Made by a program: the position numbers and the translations under genes
Origin: Gossypium raimondii
Lineage: Eukaryota; Streptophyta; Magnoliopsida; Malvales; Malvaceae
Assembly: GCF_025698545.1 (NCBI RefSeq)
Contig: NC_068573.1
Span: 6,267,001-6,331,000 of the forward strand
Reading direction: 5' to 3'
DNA: 64,000 nt
Shown here: one piece after another, positions 13,300 through 24,243 of the stretch
Layout: the number at the start of each line of letters is the position of its first letter
Numbering within the stretch: position 1 is the stretch's first letter
Notes under the pieces: model-generated
Seen by the model: the letters and a program-made list of their open reading frames with translations, nothing else
Databases searched by the model: none
What the model was told of the DNA's origin: nothing

Positions 13300-16165
13300 T
13301 CCCTCAAAATTTGAAAATTTCAAACCTTTAGGGGTTAAATTAAAAGAGACCGTAAGCTGACGGTCTCTACTAGAAAATTTGAGAAATATAGAGGCTAGTT
13401 TGAGCATAGTTGAGCTTCAAATACGGTTCCTTAGTGGGGGACAAAAAGATTAAGGATGAATGGTTGATATACGGTGAGAAATCACACATGAAGGGCTATA
13501 AATAGCTAGAGAGTGACTTCCTAGGAGACTTATTCTCCAATCTGTTTCATTTCCTTTCCTTCATCTTCCTTCTTGGCTACTCCAAAGGAAAGATGGCCAT
13601 GGAATGGAAACTCTACATAGAGCAGTGATCGTGAGTCTTGAGTCGGGAAAAATAGAGGATCCAGTAAGCTGCTAATGTTCTAAGTCCTTTAGTGTATGTA
13701 AGATTTAAGAACCAAGGTTAAAGGCTTCAAAAAACATTTTAAAGATTCTGCGTGTTTCTAAAAAAATGAGTTTTAAACTGAGATTACTAAGCTTAACCCA
13801 TGAATTGGTTGTCTTGCTTAGCTGCCAGGAGAGTGGAAGCTCCAACGTCCAGAAGAGCTAAGTAGACAAGGCAAAGAAGCATTAGGCGAAGAAGCATCCC
13901 ATCTTTAATGATTTTTATGTTTTTGTGATCATATTAGCTTAATCTAGCTAGCCTAGGGGTTAATTTGAAAAAATATTAAAGGTTGTGGGACTCACCATGA
14001 ATGCTTTTGAATTAATTTTGATTTTAATTGATAGATTATGAGTCCTTATTGAAAAATAAACAAGTTTTGTTAAGTGATTTTTGATGAATTTTGGAAATAG
14101 GGATTAATTTGTAAAATGTATAAATTCTAGGGTTTTATTGTGAAATAATGGTAAAATGGGTTTTTTCAAGTCCCTTTCATCTATGGTTAATACGGATTTA
14201 GATTAAAATGGTTGGACTTTAAGTTATAAGCTTAAGGACTAAATTGTGAAAAAATTAAAATGTTAGGGGCAAATTGGTAATTTTTTATAAACATGAAATA
14301 TGGATTAAATTGAATACTAGAAGTATTTAATTGATTGAAATTACCTATTTAGATCAAGATAAACCACATTTGAACTTAGATCGAGGAAAAGCTAAAGCTT
14401 CAGACTAGTTCGATTATATCACTACGCCCCTAATTGTCGAGGTAAGTTCGTATGAATTGTAATTGTGTTAATTTTATTTAAATTGAATGTTTATTATGCT
14501 ATGTTTAATGTAAATGGATCGATATATAAATGTGACAATGCTATGATGAATTGACGGATATTGAGTCCCGATTGAACCTTAGGAATTCTTAGGATACAAA
14601 TGACATGTCATTAGGGATTTCATGTTTCGGGTGTTGGTCTTGATTGTCCTACTGATGGCTGAGGTCCTACATTTGTTGCAGATTCTCCATAGCTCGTGTG
14701 AGCAGACCCATTTCACAGCTCATATGAGCAATGATGTAAAGGAAATGTTACGGTTATATCTAAAGGCGCACTTCGTGTGATCTTTCCCGAGCATCCGAGG
14801 AAATTCTAGATGGTTCAAAGGGTATGAAAAGGAATGAAATGGTAAGCGTTCAACTGGAATGTATCATGAACTTATGAAAAGGAATTATGAACTAAATGAT
14901 GAAATTATATGTGCAAATCTACTTGTTATTGGATGAATTCATTTGCACCATGTACAAGAGTATTAACTTGTGATTTTGATGATGTTGTATAGGTTTATGG
15001 CAATCTTATGGTTTTGGTTGATTTTATACTTATACTTTATATTATGCAAATGAAATGGTAAGTTATGTTTTGGTTTATACGAGCTTACTAAGCATTCATT
15101 GCTTACGTAGTTGTTTTCCTCTGTTTTATAGATTATCGAAAGCTCGATTTGGTTGGAAGCTCATCGGAGATTTATCACACTATCCAGCAGTTAATTTGGT
15201 AGCTTTTGAACATTTTGGCCAAGGTTTATAATGGCATGTATAGGGTGTGTGTATTGGTATTTTGATGAATGAGTTAATTGTTTGGCATGTATAAGTTTTG
15301 AAAGTTATGTTGGTTTGGTACCATTTGATGCTTTGTCAAAATATGTCATTTTGGTTACCTTATTATGCATGTTTGTAAAGCTCCTTATGAAATGTTTGGA
15401 AAGGCTTGATAATGGACACTTTGTGGTATGTTTTGGTAACTAATTGAACTAGGTTATGATGCTTGAATAATGAATTGTTGATTTGTTTTGACATGTTATG
15501 TTTGGATGTTAATTGTGGTGCCTTTGAATGTCATATTGGTTAATTGAATTAAGATCTTGAAATGGCATTTTGATGTGTGCTTAAGTAGTGTTTAGGTCCC
15601 TTTAAAGTGTGCTTAAATGGGTTAAAAGGTTATACATGAAGTGGTTTGAAATTCCTTGATTATAGGTAAATTTTGGGTTCACACAGTCTGAGACACAGGC
15701 GTGTCTCAGCCGTGTGAGGCGCACGACCTGGAAACTTGACCGTGTGTCATCTGAAAATTTCAAAGGGTACAAGTCAGTGAGTTACACAACCTAGCACATG
15801 GCCTAGGACACAAGTGTGTAGGGTGACTCAGAGAGTTACACAGGTGAGGACACAGGCTGGGACACAGTCGTGTGTCCCTTGTTCTAAAGTTACACAGCCT
15901 AGGGTTATTCCACACGGCCGTGTGACCCTTGTTTTCAATTTTTGCAACTTTTTCCTAAACTTCCTGTTTTGTTTCAAATTAGTCTTAAATTGCACCTAAG
16001 CTAATTTTAGGGCCTTGAGGGCTCGATTTAGAGACAGTATGCATGTAAATGGATGGTTGAGTATATTATTAACATGTTGAATGGTATGATGTTTAAATGT
16101 TTCTGATTGTACAGTAATATTTCGTAACCCTAATCCAACGATAGAGACGGGTTAGGGGTGTTACA
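13300..16165 (+). mobile_element. LTR fossil inserted in F-box intron, left copy
   Basis: The right end is certain: GGGTTAGGGGTGTTACA stops at 16165, next to intron sequence of the F-box exon. The left limit is approximate. It shares its last 1.4 kb with the inverted copy at 60926-62377, and shares landmarks (AGCATTCATTGCTTAC, GAAGCTCGAT) with the 17.5 kb LTR. Near 15680-15930 it carries a cluster of ACAC/GTGT palindromic words such as CACACGGCCGTGTG. It is non-coding; no internal retroviral genes are visible. Old: it predates the inverted duplication. Confidence 0.65.
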
Positions 16166-16180
16166 CAATGATTTACTTAC

Positions 16181-16307
16181 CAAATTGTTGCCAAGAACTA
16201 GAAACCAAGCTAACCCTAATGAGATCAGAAGGGTTAACCAATATCATGAGAATCTTCATTGAAATATCATGTCCAAGCAATTCTATAAAATCACCAAAAT
16301 AATCCAA
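16181..16307 (-). pseudogene. F-box protein first exon, start codon lost
   Basis: Inverted copy of the exon at 60784-60910. It encodes an F-box (LGHDISMKILMILVNPSDL, VSLVSSSWQ) followed by a GTAAGT donor. The codon aligned with the start ATG of the other copy reads TTG here. The rest of the gene is missing, because an LTR follows a few bases into the intron. F-box proteins are substrate receptors of SCF ubiquitin ligases. From memory the wording is closest to Arabidopsis At4g00755-type proteins. A single exon cannot be functional. Confidence 0.7.
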
Positions 16308-17505
16308 TTTTGGATCCTTTGTATAGCTTTAGCAATAACTGTAAAATATCAAAAACCCCAATTCACAATTGTCTATAATAAGAAAAAAGAGATTTAAAAA
16401 AATCTTTATTCTGGGTTTTCATTGAAGATCAATACAAATTTGTTACCCTAAACTGAAAACATATTAAAGACTAATCAAAAGACAGAGTTAAGCGAGCATA
16501 CGAAATACCCAATACTAAAATAAAAATATAGGGACTAGTTTTAACAAATGGAAAACATAGAAAAACTATGTTAAAAGAAATGGAGAAGATAGGAAAATAA
16601 AGGGAGAAGCAAAAGATAATGGGAAATAAAGAAAAAAAGTTAAAAACATAAAAGAAAAAATTAAATTGCTCAAAACGAAAAAATATAGGGACTAATTGTA
16701 TAATTTAACTTAAAATTTTCATTTAAAATGATGATTTAACGTGCCACATCAGCTTACCGTTATACTATTAACGACAATTAACGGCTTAATGACTAAAATG
16801 TTACAATACGATAACGTAAGTGACTAAAACATAACATTTCAAAAATAAGTGACTAAAATGTAACCTGATGTAAACAAAAGTGACTATTTTAGTAGTTTAC
16901 CCTAAAAAATTTCTTGGTAAAAAGACCTTTTGGGTCCCTCTCAATTTTGATATTAAGCAAATTGGTTCCTCTCAAAAACCTTAATCTTTGTCAATTTTGA
17001 AAGTGAGCAATTAACGACAATTAATCATGGCGTTAATTCTCGCAAAATGAGCACCCACGTTACAAAGTTTGTTCATTTTGGTCATCCTAGTTAAAATTGC
17101 AAACAAAAATCTTAGCATTCCAAGTAATTTTTTTATTATTTTCCACCTTGGATATTAATATCTACCTCATTAATTTACATTCAAATAATTTACTTTCCTT
17201 TGTTTTCAACCTAGTAATTCCTCTAATGCCGCCTCATCTAGAACAGAAATAACACACAACTCTGCTTTCTATGTTCTACATATCCATCCATTGCAACTAA
17301 CACTTTCTTCATTTTTTTTATTTTACCTTTATACACTCTAAGGAGTAAGTTATTTAAATGCATGAGATGGATATTACTATCTAGCTGGAAAATAACAAAA
17401 ATTAACCAGAATGGCAGGTATGATTTTCGCTTACAATTTTAACAAGAGTGATCAAAATGAACAAATTTCATAATATGAATGCCCATTTTATTAACTTTTT
17501 TTGTG
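16308..17505. other. Spacer: F-box upstream region and repeat block
   Basis: This is the inverted counterpart of about 59590-60783. It holds the F-box upstream region (16320-16700), a block with repeated GTGACTAAAATGTAAC words (16780-16910) that resembles a common plant MITE, and the tRNA-upstream repeat (17040-17300). There is no other gene. Confidence 0.6.
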
Positions 17506-20500
17506 TGTAACAGCCTGATTTCGACCCTAATCGGACATAGTGGTTTCGGAACCACAAATCTGAGTCAAAAAAATATTTTAATATTATTTTGTGTGTTTAT
17601 TATGTGTAAATTTGATTGTGTGAAATTTTTGTGTCTTAATTTTATCGTTTAAGTGACCGATTAAAGAAAAAGGACTTAATCGCGTAAATAGTAAAAGTTG
17701 CTAACTAATTGTTAAAGTGCTAAATTGATTTGTTCTTTTAGTGGTAGGTGTTTATGTTGTAATTATACCATGAGTTATATTGATGGACGGTTATGTATAT
17801 TGTATATAAAATGTGTATATTGAATTATAAAGGTTATTTTGGTAATTATATTAATTATGATAATATAATAAAACATAAAATAAAAACATCACATGCATGT
17901 TCATCTTTAGTCTAAGGAAAATAAAAGAAAAGAAAATCTACATTCGGCCTTTGTCTTGCTCAATTAAGGTATGTAATTTGTTCGGTTTTTAATAATTTTT
18001 ACGTTTTTGAAATCGTTGCTAAGTTATCTTCAAAGCCCATGTTTCAATTTTTGAAATTTATGATGATTTTGTGTTTTGCCATTGATGATAGCTTGTGATT
18101 TTTGTTGTTTGATGGTGAAATATTAAAGATATGTGAAAGATTAATATGTTTTGTCTTTGAATTTTTGGTGAAATCGAGTAATTAGGGTTAAATTGTGAAA
18201 ATAAATTTTTGAGGGACTAAAATGACAAATAAATGAAAATATGGACTTGCATGGACTAGGGTAAAATTCGGCCTAAGCATGGTATGTGTGAATTTTGTGT
18301 TTTATGTAATAGGGACTAAATTGCAAAAAGTGTAAAATGTAAGGGGCAAAATGGTAATTTTCCCATTTATGTGTTTTTGGATTAAATTGAATGAATTAAT
18401 GAATAAAAAGGCTAAATTTGAATATGTTTAGATCAAGAAACGAAGAAAACGGAATTGGATCGGGGGAAAATGAAAGTAGTCGAGTAGTCGATCGTGTCCG
18501 TCGATATCCGAGGTAAGTCGATAAGCATTTAAATTCTGTTAAATTCAATTGGTATATAGTATATATATGTGATAAATAGAATTATTATAGATAATGTTAG
18601 TCTTTGGCAGAATGTATTTGTTAAAATAGGTAAGTAATTGAGTTCAATTCAAATAGTATTTAACATCTGCAAGCCCGTACGAACCCTAGAAATGCATGAG
18701 ATTTTTCTGATAAATGTTTTCGTGTAAGACCACATCTGGGACGTTAGCATCGACTTGTGTTTTCGTGTAAGACCCTGTCCGGGACAGCGGCATCGATCAG
18801 TGATTACATGTAAGACCACGTTTGGGATGTTGGCGTTGTATAAATCTCTTGATTATTCGAGTATCCTATTTAATTTCGAACGGTTCAACGGGCAATGATA
18901 AATGAAGATCGGATATGAAATTGAATTGCATATTCAAGTATGTGTTTGTTAAATGTATGTTTACAAATAGGTTAAGTTGTTATTTATAATTATGGAAAGT
19001 ATGTAAAAATGGCATTTGAATTAACTAAATCCATATATATGTATATAAGCTGTTGATTCGGCCCTTGTTGAATTAAATGTTGTTCAATGGAAAGGTTATA
19101 ATTATATATATATATAAGTTTATTTTCGATTATATAGCTTGAGTTTGAAATCAAGGTATGAAATTATAATGGATGATGTATTTATATATGGTATGGTATA
19201 TAATATAGGTAGTATTAGTTAAATGTTATATGTTATGAATAATAAATATGCTTAAGCTTATGACTTACTAAGCTTTAAATAACTTACGGTGTATTTGTTT
19301 TGGTTGCTTTTGTTTTATAGATTTTGAGGTTGTTACGAGCTCAGGGATTCGTCAGAAAAGCTCATCACACTATCAAATAACTACGGTATTTTAAACTGAA
19401 ATTTCTTTTGAAACTATGGCATGTATAGACCTTTGAAGGTTGTTTAATTCGAAGATGTATATATTAAAGCCATGCGAAAATGGCTTAACATCTTGTTATG
19501 TTTGGTTTTGGATTGAATTATGAATTATACATGACTTGATAATAGTTAGTATTTTATGGATAGTATTTTACATGCGAATATTATGTGTGGTTTATTTGGT
19601 TGGCATCAAAATGAATATATGATATGATCTATAAATAGAAGTATATTTGTAAATGTTGAAGAGTAAAAGAATGTTAAGTGTTCGGTTGTATATTGATTTG
19701 GTTTGAGGTGTGATTATAAAATTTTAAAGGGTTTGTATAATTCATTGAGATGTATATTTAAAATGTTAATGCCTATGTACATGTTTGTGGTTGTTTATTT
19801 TGTTTGATAGGTTAATGAGATTACCGAGTGTTATAAAAGTGATATTTGTTTTGCATCTTAGATTAAAGTGGTAATGAAATGGAATGTGGAATTGGGAAGT
19901 GAATTATGTTTGAGCATTTATGAACATGCATGAAAATGGTTAATTCGGTTATATGCATTTAAACTGGTATATGAATTGTTGTTTAAACATTGGTTTTTGA
20001 TAGATAATTTGATTAATAAGAATAGGTTTGTTTTGGGCGTACAATGTAATAGTGATAACTTATATACATATAATAGGACATATGTAATTCAGTTGTATAA
20101 TTAGAACATGTATATTTGTTTTACATTTGGGAGTGAGTTGATTTGGTTACAAGATGAGCTAATTACGAACACTGTTAAAATATTTTGGATGTTGTTAAAA
20201 GAGATATATGTGTGAATCAACATTAGTACGTATAAGGTACTTTTATTGTATAATTCGGTTTTGGTAAATTATAAGTTTGGCTATGGCATAAGTTTCTTTT
20301 CTTGTATATGTGCATATTTTAGTTAGTTAAGAATTAGACTATAGCTTGTTTTATATATATAACATATATGTAATCAATGACCAAATTATATTTGGCTAAA
20401 CATAATTTCAAATTATATGCATTTATAATCGGCTTTATAGGTAAGTATCAAATTGGCTATTATGTGTTTGTATTTTTTTCCTTTTTTTTTTCGAATAGGT

Positions 20501-20873
20501 GAGTCATTAAATTAGTTAATTATATGACTTAATTATATAGCATATTTAGTTATAGTATTTAATTGAAATAGGCTTGGTTATATTAACATAAAGTGCTATT
20601 GATTAAATAATTTATGTACAATGACTGAGTTTGTTTATGTAAAAAAATAAAATTATGGAGACTATGAAATTATGAAAGGTTAAATTGTTTAGGCTATTGA
20701 ATTTGGAAATGTTAAAATGTACATTATTTTATTTTATTTTTTTTTGTTCGTTTAATTAGTTTGGATAATTGAATTAAATTATCTTATTTGTTATTTATTT
20801 TTGAAATAAGCTTAATATTAAGTAATACTTCGCAACCCCAATCCAGCGACGGATACGGATTAAGAGTGTTACA
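17506..20873 (+). mobile_element. Solo LTR, 3.4 kb, with target duplication
   Basis: It begins TGTAACAGCCTGATTTCGAC and ends GATTAAGAGTGTTACA, so it has TG...CA ends. Direct flanks are TTGTG on the left and TTATG on the right, a 5-bp target duplication with one mismatch. The paired site in the other arm (59581-59600) reads straight through without it. The body has no gag or pol and looks like a solo LTR of a large Ty3/gypsy element. It inserted after the arms duplicated. Confidence 0.8.
18718..18843 (+). repeat. Minisatellite inside LTR, 3 units
   Basis: Three imperfect units of about 42-46 bp built on TTTTCGTGTAAGACC, GGGAC and GCATCGA. It occupies the same LTR position as the minisatellite at 5293 but with an unrelated monomer. 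Confidence 0.75.
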
Positions 20874-21638
20874 TTATGCTTAAAATGAACATTTTTGAAA
20901 GTTGAGTGACTATTTGTCTAGTTTACCCTAGAATCTATACTACTTTATATAAATTTCTTAAAAATGAATTTTTTGTGCCTTCCTTACATGACATTTGTCC
21001 TTTTTCTTGTTTTTTTTTTACATGAGAAGATGATGGTTAAATTTCAGTTTTAATCCATCTACTTTTGTGAGATTATATAAGAAAGGTATTTCAATTTTGA
21101 TCTTTATATTTCGCTCAAATTTAAAATTTTATCTCTATGCTTTAATTTTGACATAATTTGCTACCTTAATTCTTATAATGTCATTAGTTAGTCTAAATAC
21201 TTTATTTTGAGTAAAATGTCTATATGAGTTTTAAGAAATTTTAACACTGTTAAAATTCTCTATTAAATTTAAGTCCATTATAGTGTCATCTTTTGTTAAA
21301 TAGATATCAAATGAGTAATTTTTAATTTAAAAATGTCATACTAACAAATTTAACGGAAAAATTATAACATAAAAGTATAGACATTAAATTGTAAACATAC
21401 AAAGAACTTATTGTAGCCTTTTAATTTTTACTCTATAATTTAACCAAAATAAATAATTAACTAAACCCAAACCTCCGATGAACCCTAAAAACCATACTAG
21501 TATAATATAATGTAACAAATTAAGGAAAATTTAGAATTCGAGGGGGAGGAAAGCGATTCCTGGGCCAAAAAGGAAAAAAACTTGAGGCAATTTCTTTTCT
21601 GAGTAATGAAATATAAAAGTGAAAAGGGTACAAGGAAG
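20874..21638. other. tRNA upstream spacer
   Basis: A non-coding duplicated spacer found beside the tRNA copies (compare 58828-59580, inverted). Close to the tRNA it carries a TATAAAA-like word and CAA (GTACAAGG), typical upstream elements of plant tRNA genes. Confidence 0.55.
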
Positions 21639-21711
21639 GGGGATGTAGCTCAGATGGTAGAGCGCTCGCTTAGCATGCGAGAGGTACGGGGATCGATACC
21701 CCGCATCTCCA
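21639..21711 (+). tRNA. tRNA-Ala (AGC)
   Basis: A 73-nt complete cloverleaf with anticodon AGC, identical to the copies at 12161, 52239 and 58755. Upstream lie ATATAAAAG about 30 nt before and a CAA at -8. The nearest T5 run downstream is about 20-30 nt away, further than in the other copies. Probably functional. Confidence 0.95.
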
Positions 21712-22216
21712 CTTACTACTGTTTCAATTAGTTTTTAAAACATGTTTCTATTCCCCATTTGCATGGGTGATAAAGTTTTAAAGTGATGTAGCAGAGTTTC
21801 TATGAAACACACCTCCTCTGCTAAATCAACTGTTTATGACAATCACCGACGCTTTATCAGGTACCCAATTAATGGAATTTTTGCTGTTACAAACTGTGCT
21901 TGCCAGAACAGAGTACACCTTTTCTTTGCATTCCATTGTTGGGTCCTGATGGAGATAATAAGTGGATCTTTGATATTTCACCCCACCTTTGCAGGTTTGG
22001 TCTTCAACTCTTGAGTTTGCCACTTATATTCATATTCAAATTGTCATTCACTATCATCTGCCTTGAACAACTTTAAAATTACAAGCTCTCAAGTTCCGGT
22101 TTTACTTGCTTTCCTCAACAAACATCTTTCTTGTTCATTAAATTCATAGATATGGCTTTCCCAAGCTATGCGTATGAATAAAGAATAAAATAAAATTGAT
22201 AGAGATCTTCCAGGAA

Positions 22217-22712
22217 TTAAACATTTTCTGGACCTGGCACAACATCCCTTATAAGTTTGCTGCCATTGATGATCACTTTGCTACTTGGTGCAGAAACTCC
22301 GACCACTTTGATTCTAAGTGTGCAGCAAGAGTTAGCAAATTGATGGGGATCGCAATTATGGACCAAGTATAAGAAGAAGAGAAAATAACTGGTAGAAACT
22401 GCAGCGCCAAACATAAAAACAGCTACAAGAGGGTGAACAAAGGTGGAGAATTGACGAGCAAAGCCGAAAAAGAGAACAGTGGCTAAAACCCATATGATAG
22501 ATTTCAAGAAATCTTTCTTTGGTGAAGTGTGGGTTGGAGGTAAAGCTCGGAGTTGGTTTATGCAATACATGAGACCCAAATAACCAAACTAAACCATAAC
22601 TATGAAACCCACCAGGGGAAAGTCACCATGGGTGTAGGCCTGGTACATTGTGGAGATGCAGCTGAATGTCAGATAATAATCAGCTATGGCTGTTAGATTT
22701 ATGGGGATTGAC
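22217..22712 (-). pseudogene. PM4 membrane-protein pseudogene (left arm)
   Basis: A copy of the intact four-helix protein gene at 38391-38939. The last 120 codons are open (LMYCINQLRALPPTH to DVVPGPENV). Upstream, the second membrane helix is interrupted by TAG where the intact gene has TAC (Tyr). The N-terminal about 20 codons and the start are gone: homology stops at about 22712, where sequence from 1.6 kb further upstream in the paired right arm is joined directly, so a deletion removed the start. Function unknown; not expected to make a full protein. Confidence 0.8.
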
Positions 22713-23400
22713 TAACACCTTCACTACTACCATGACATCATTCATGACAAACTCAACAATATTATCTTCTCACAAAATAAACCACCTTCAAACCAATCAA
22801 TAATCCAAGTAAACAACAATTAATAATCCCCAAATAATCACAGAGAGTCAAAGATTAGACAATGACCGGTGACAGAGAAGCACATATTAGAAAATCGAGC
22901 TGATCTAATGGCCGACAACAGATATTCAATCCTAGATAGTCCAAAAGATGGAGATTTTTTGAGATATTTTTGAAAGGAGGTCATGGTAATGGTGAAGGTG
23001 TTCGTGGATGAAATGTAGATGATGGGTAGTGGTGAAGGGTTTTGATGATTAGCAGATATGATTGATTTATGAGTTTTGGTTATAGGTGATTTCTTTCAAT
23101 TTCCTACTTTTTTTTACTATCAATTTAACTTCTTGATATGTTAAAAGAAATGCAGAAGTAAGAAAACAGAGAGAGAAGCAAAAGATAATAAAAAAAAATT
23201 TAAATACCATAAAAGAAAAACAATAAATTGTTCAAAACAAAATAACAGCTTATTGTTAATAGTAAATAACGGGTTAATAATTAAAAATTACAAAACAATA
23301 ACATAACTGATTAAAATGTAATATTTAAATATAAATAACTAAAATGTTATGTGAGCTAAACAAAACTGAAGTAGATTAGCCATAATCTTATTACTTTGGA
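22713..23400. repeat. Small palindrome between PM4 and PG
   Basis: Two inverted half-copies of a segment containing TCATGGTARTRGTGAAGG, separated by about 220 bp with TGACCGGTGACAGAGAAGCA. The same palindrome occurs at 48900-49600 in the right arm. The outer parts match the F-box upstream region (AGAGAAGCAAAAGATAAT). No gene is seen. Confidence 0.5.
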
Positions 23401-23404
23401 GAGT

Positions 23405-23900
23405 ACTACAGAGTCACATGGATCTGGGCTTTGGTGAAGGAGACAAAAGGGTCTGATATGGACGTAGGCGGAAGCGATAATGGGGCTGAAATGATAAATT
23501 CATTAGAGGGAAAACTAGGGCATGAGAAAGTAAAGAGCGAAGGGTCATCGAAGAAAATGCAAAAAGGAGAGGCTGAGGGTGGTGTCCGTGGTGGAGTTGA
23601 ATCAAACAAGATTGAACAAGGAAAATCATATTCATATAGCGACCTGTTTTTCTTCACAAACATCACAATACCTATCTCTAGTCTACTGCATTCATTTTCG
23701 AATTTGAATTGGCTTGGGTTTTATTATTGTGATGTTTGTGAGGAACAAAAGGTACTGATATGAAGCGAACGGCGATGACGAGGACGCCACTTCTGGAAAT
23801 ACAGCCACGGCCTGGTGCGTGCTTCTTTATTATCAATGCTATTTCAATTCTTGGGGGGATTTTATCATTAGTGATTAGGGTTGATAGGATTGAATTAGCT
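23405..23900 (+). other. PG upstream cassette, copy 1
   Basis: A block about 0.5 kb long that precedes each PG copy of the central array (also at 33171, 41340, 43860 and 48760). It has a charged open stretch (INSLEGKLGHEKVKSEGSSK) from 23431 that ends after the hairpin at 23641-23754. Other copies of the block are disrupted and I recognise no family. It may be an exon of a captured gene or a long 5' region. Confidence 0.45.
23641..23754. repeat. Conserved hairpin in PG upstream cassette
   Basis: Near-perfect inverted arms of about 28 nt: CACAAACATCACAATA on one side and TATTGTGATGTTTGTG on the other, with a loop of about 55 nt. The same hairpin occurs in all five cassettes. Confidence 0.75.
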
Positions 23901-24243
23901 GTTTATGTGAGGTGGAGTTCCAGAATTTAGCTTAAATGGTGGCATAATGAAACTGCTATGGAGTTTTATCTTTACATGGATGAATGCATTTAACTCATCA
24001 TTCCTACTTCTACTGAACTTCTTTCTTTTAATCTTTTATTTCACTTTTAATTACTTCAATAATAAAAGTTCATATTTATATGTAGTTATATAGTTGCAGT
24101 ATGAAAAGGACTAATTCTATCATACGTATACAAACTCTTAACAACTCCTTTTCATTGTTGAATTATGAAAACAATGTACTATATCAATACATACCCTCTA
24201 TACGTATGTATCTTCTCTTCCATATACGCATCAAATCAATACT

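Noticed and set aside
15814-15999. Thr/Gln/Val-rich repeat frame on +
   Set aside because: Translation of the ACAC/GTGT palindrome cluster in an LTR, not a protein gene.
23414-23666. Open frames on the minus strand of the PG upstream cassette (Ser/Pro/Phe-rich)
   Set aside because: They are complementary to the charged + frame, not conserved among cassettes, and have no recognised domain.
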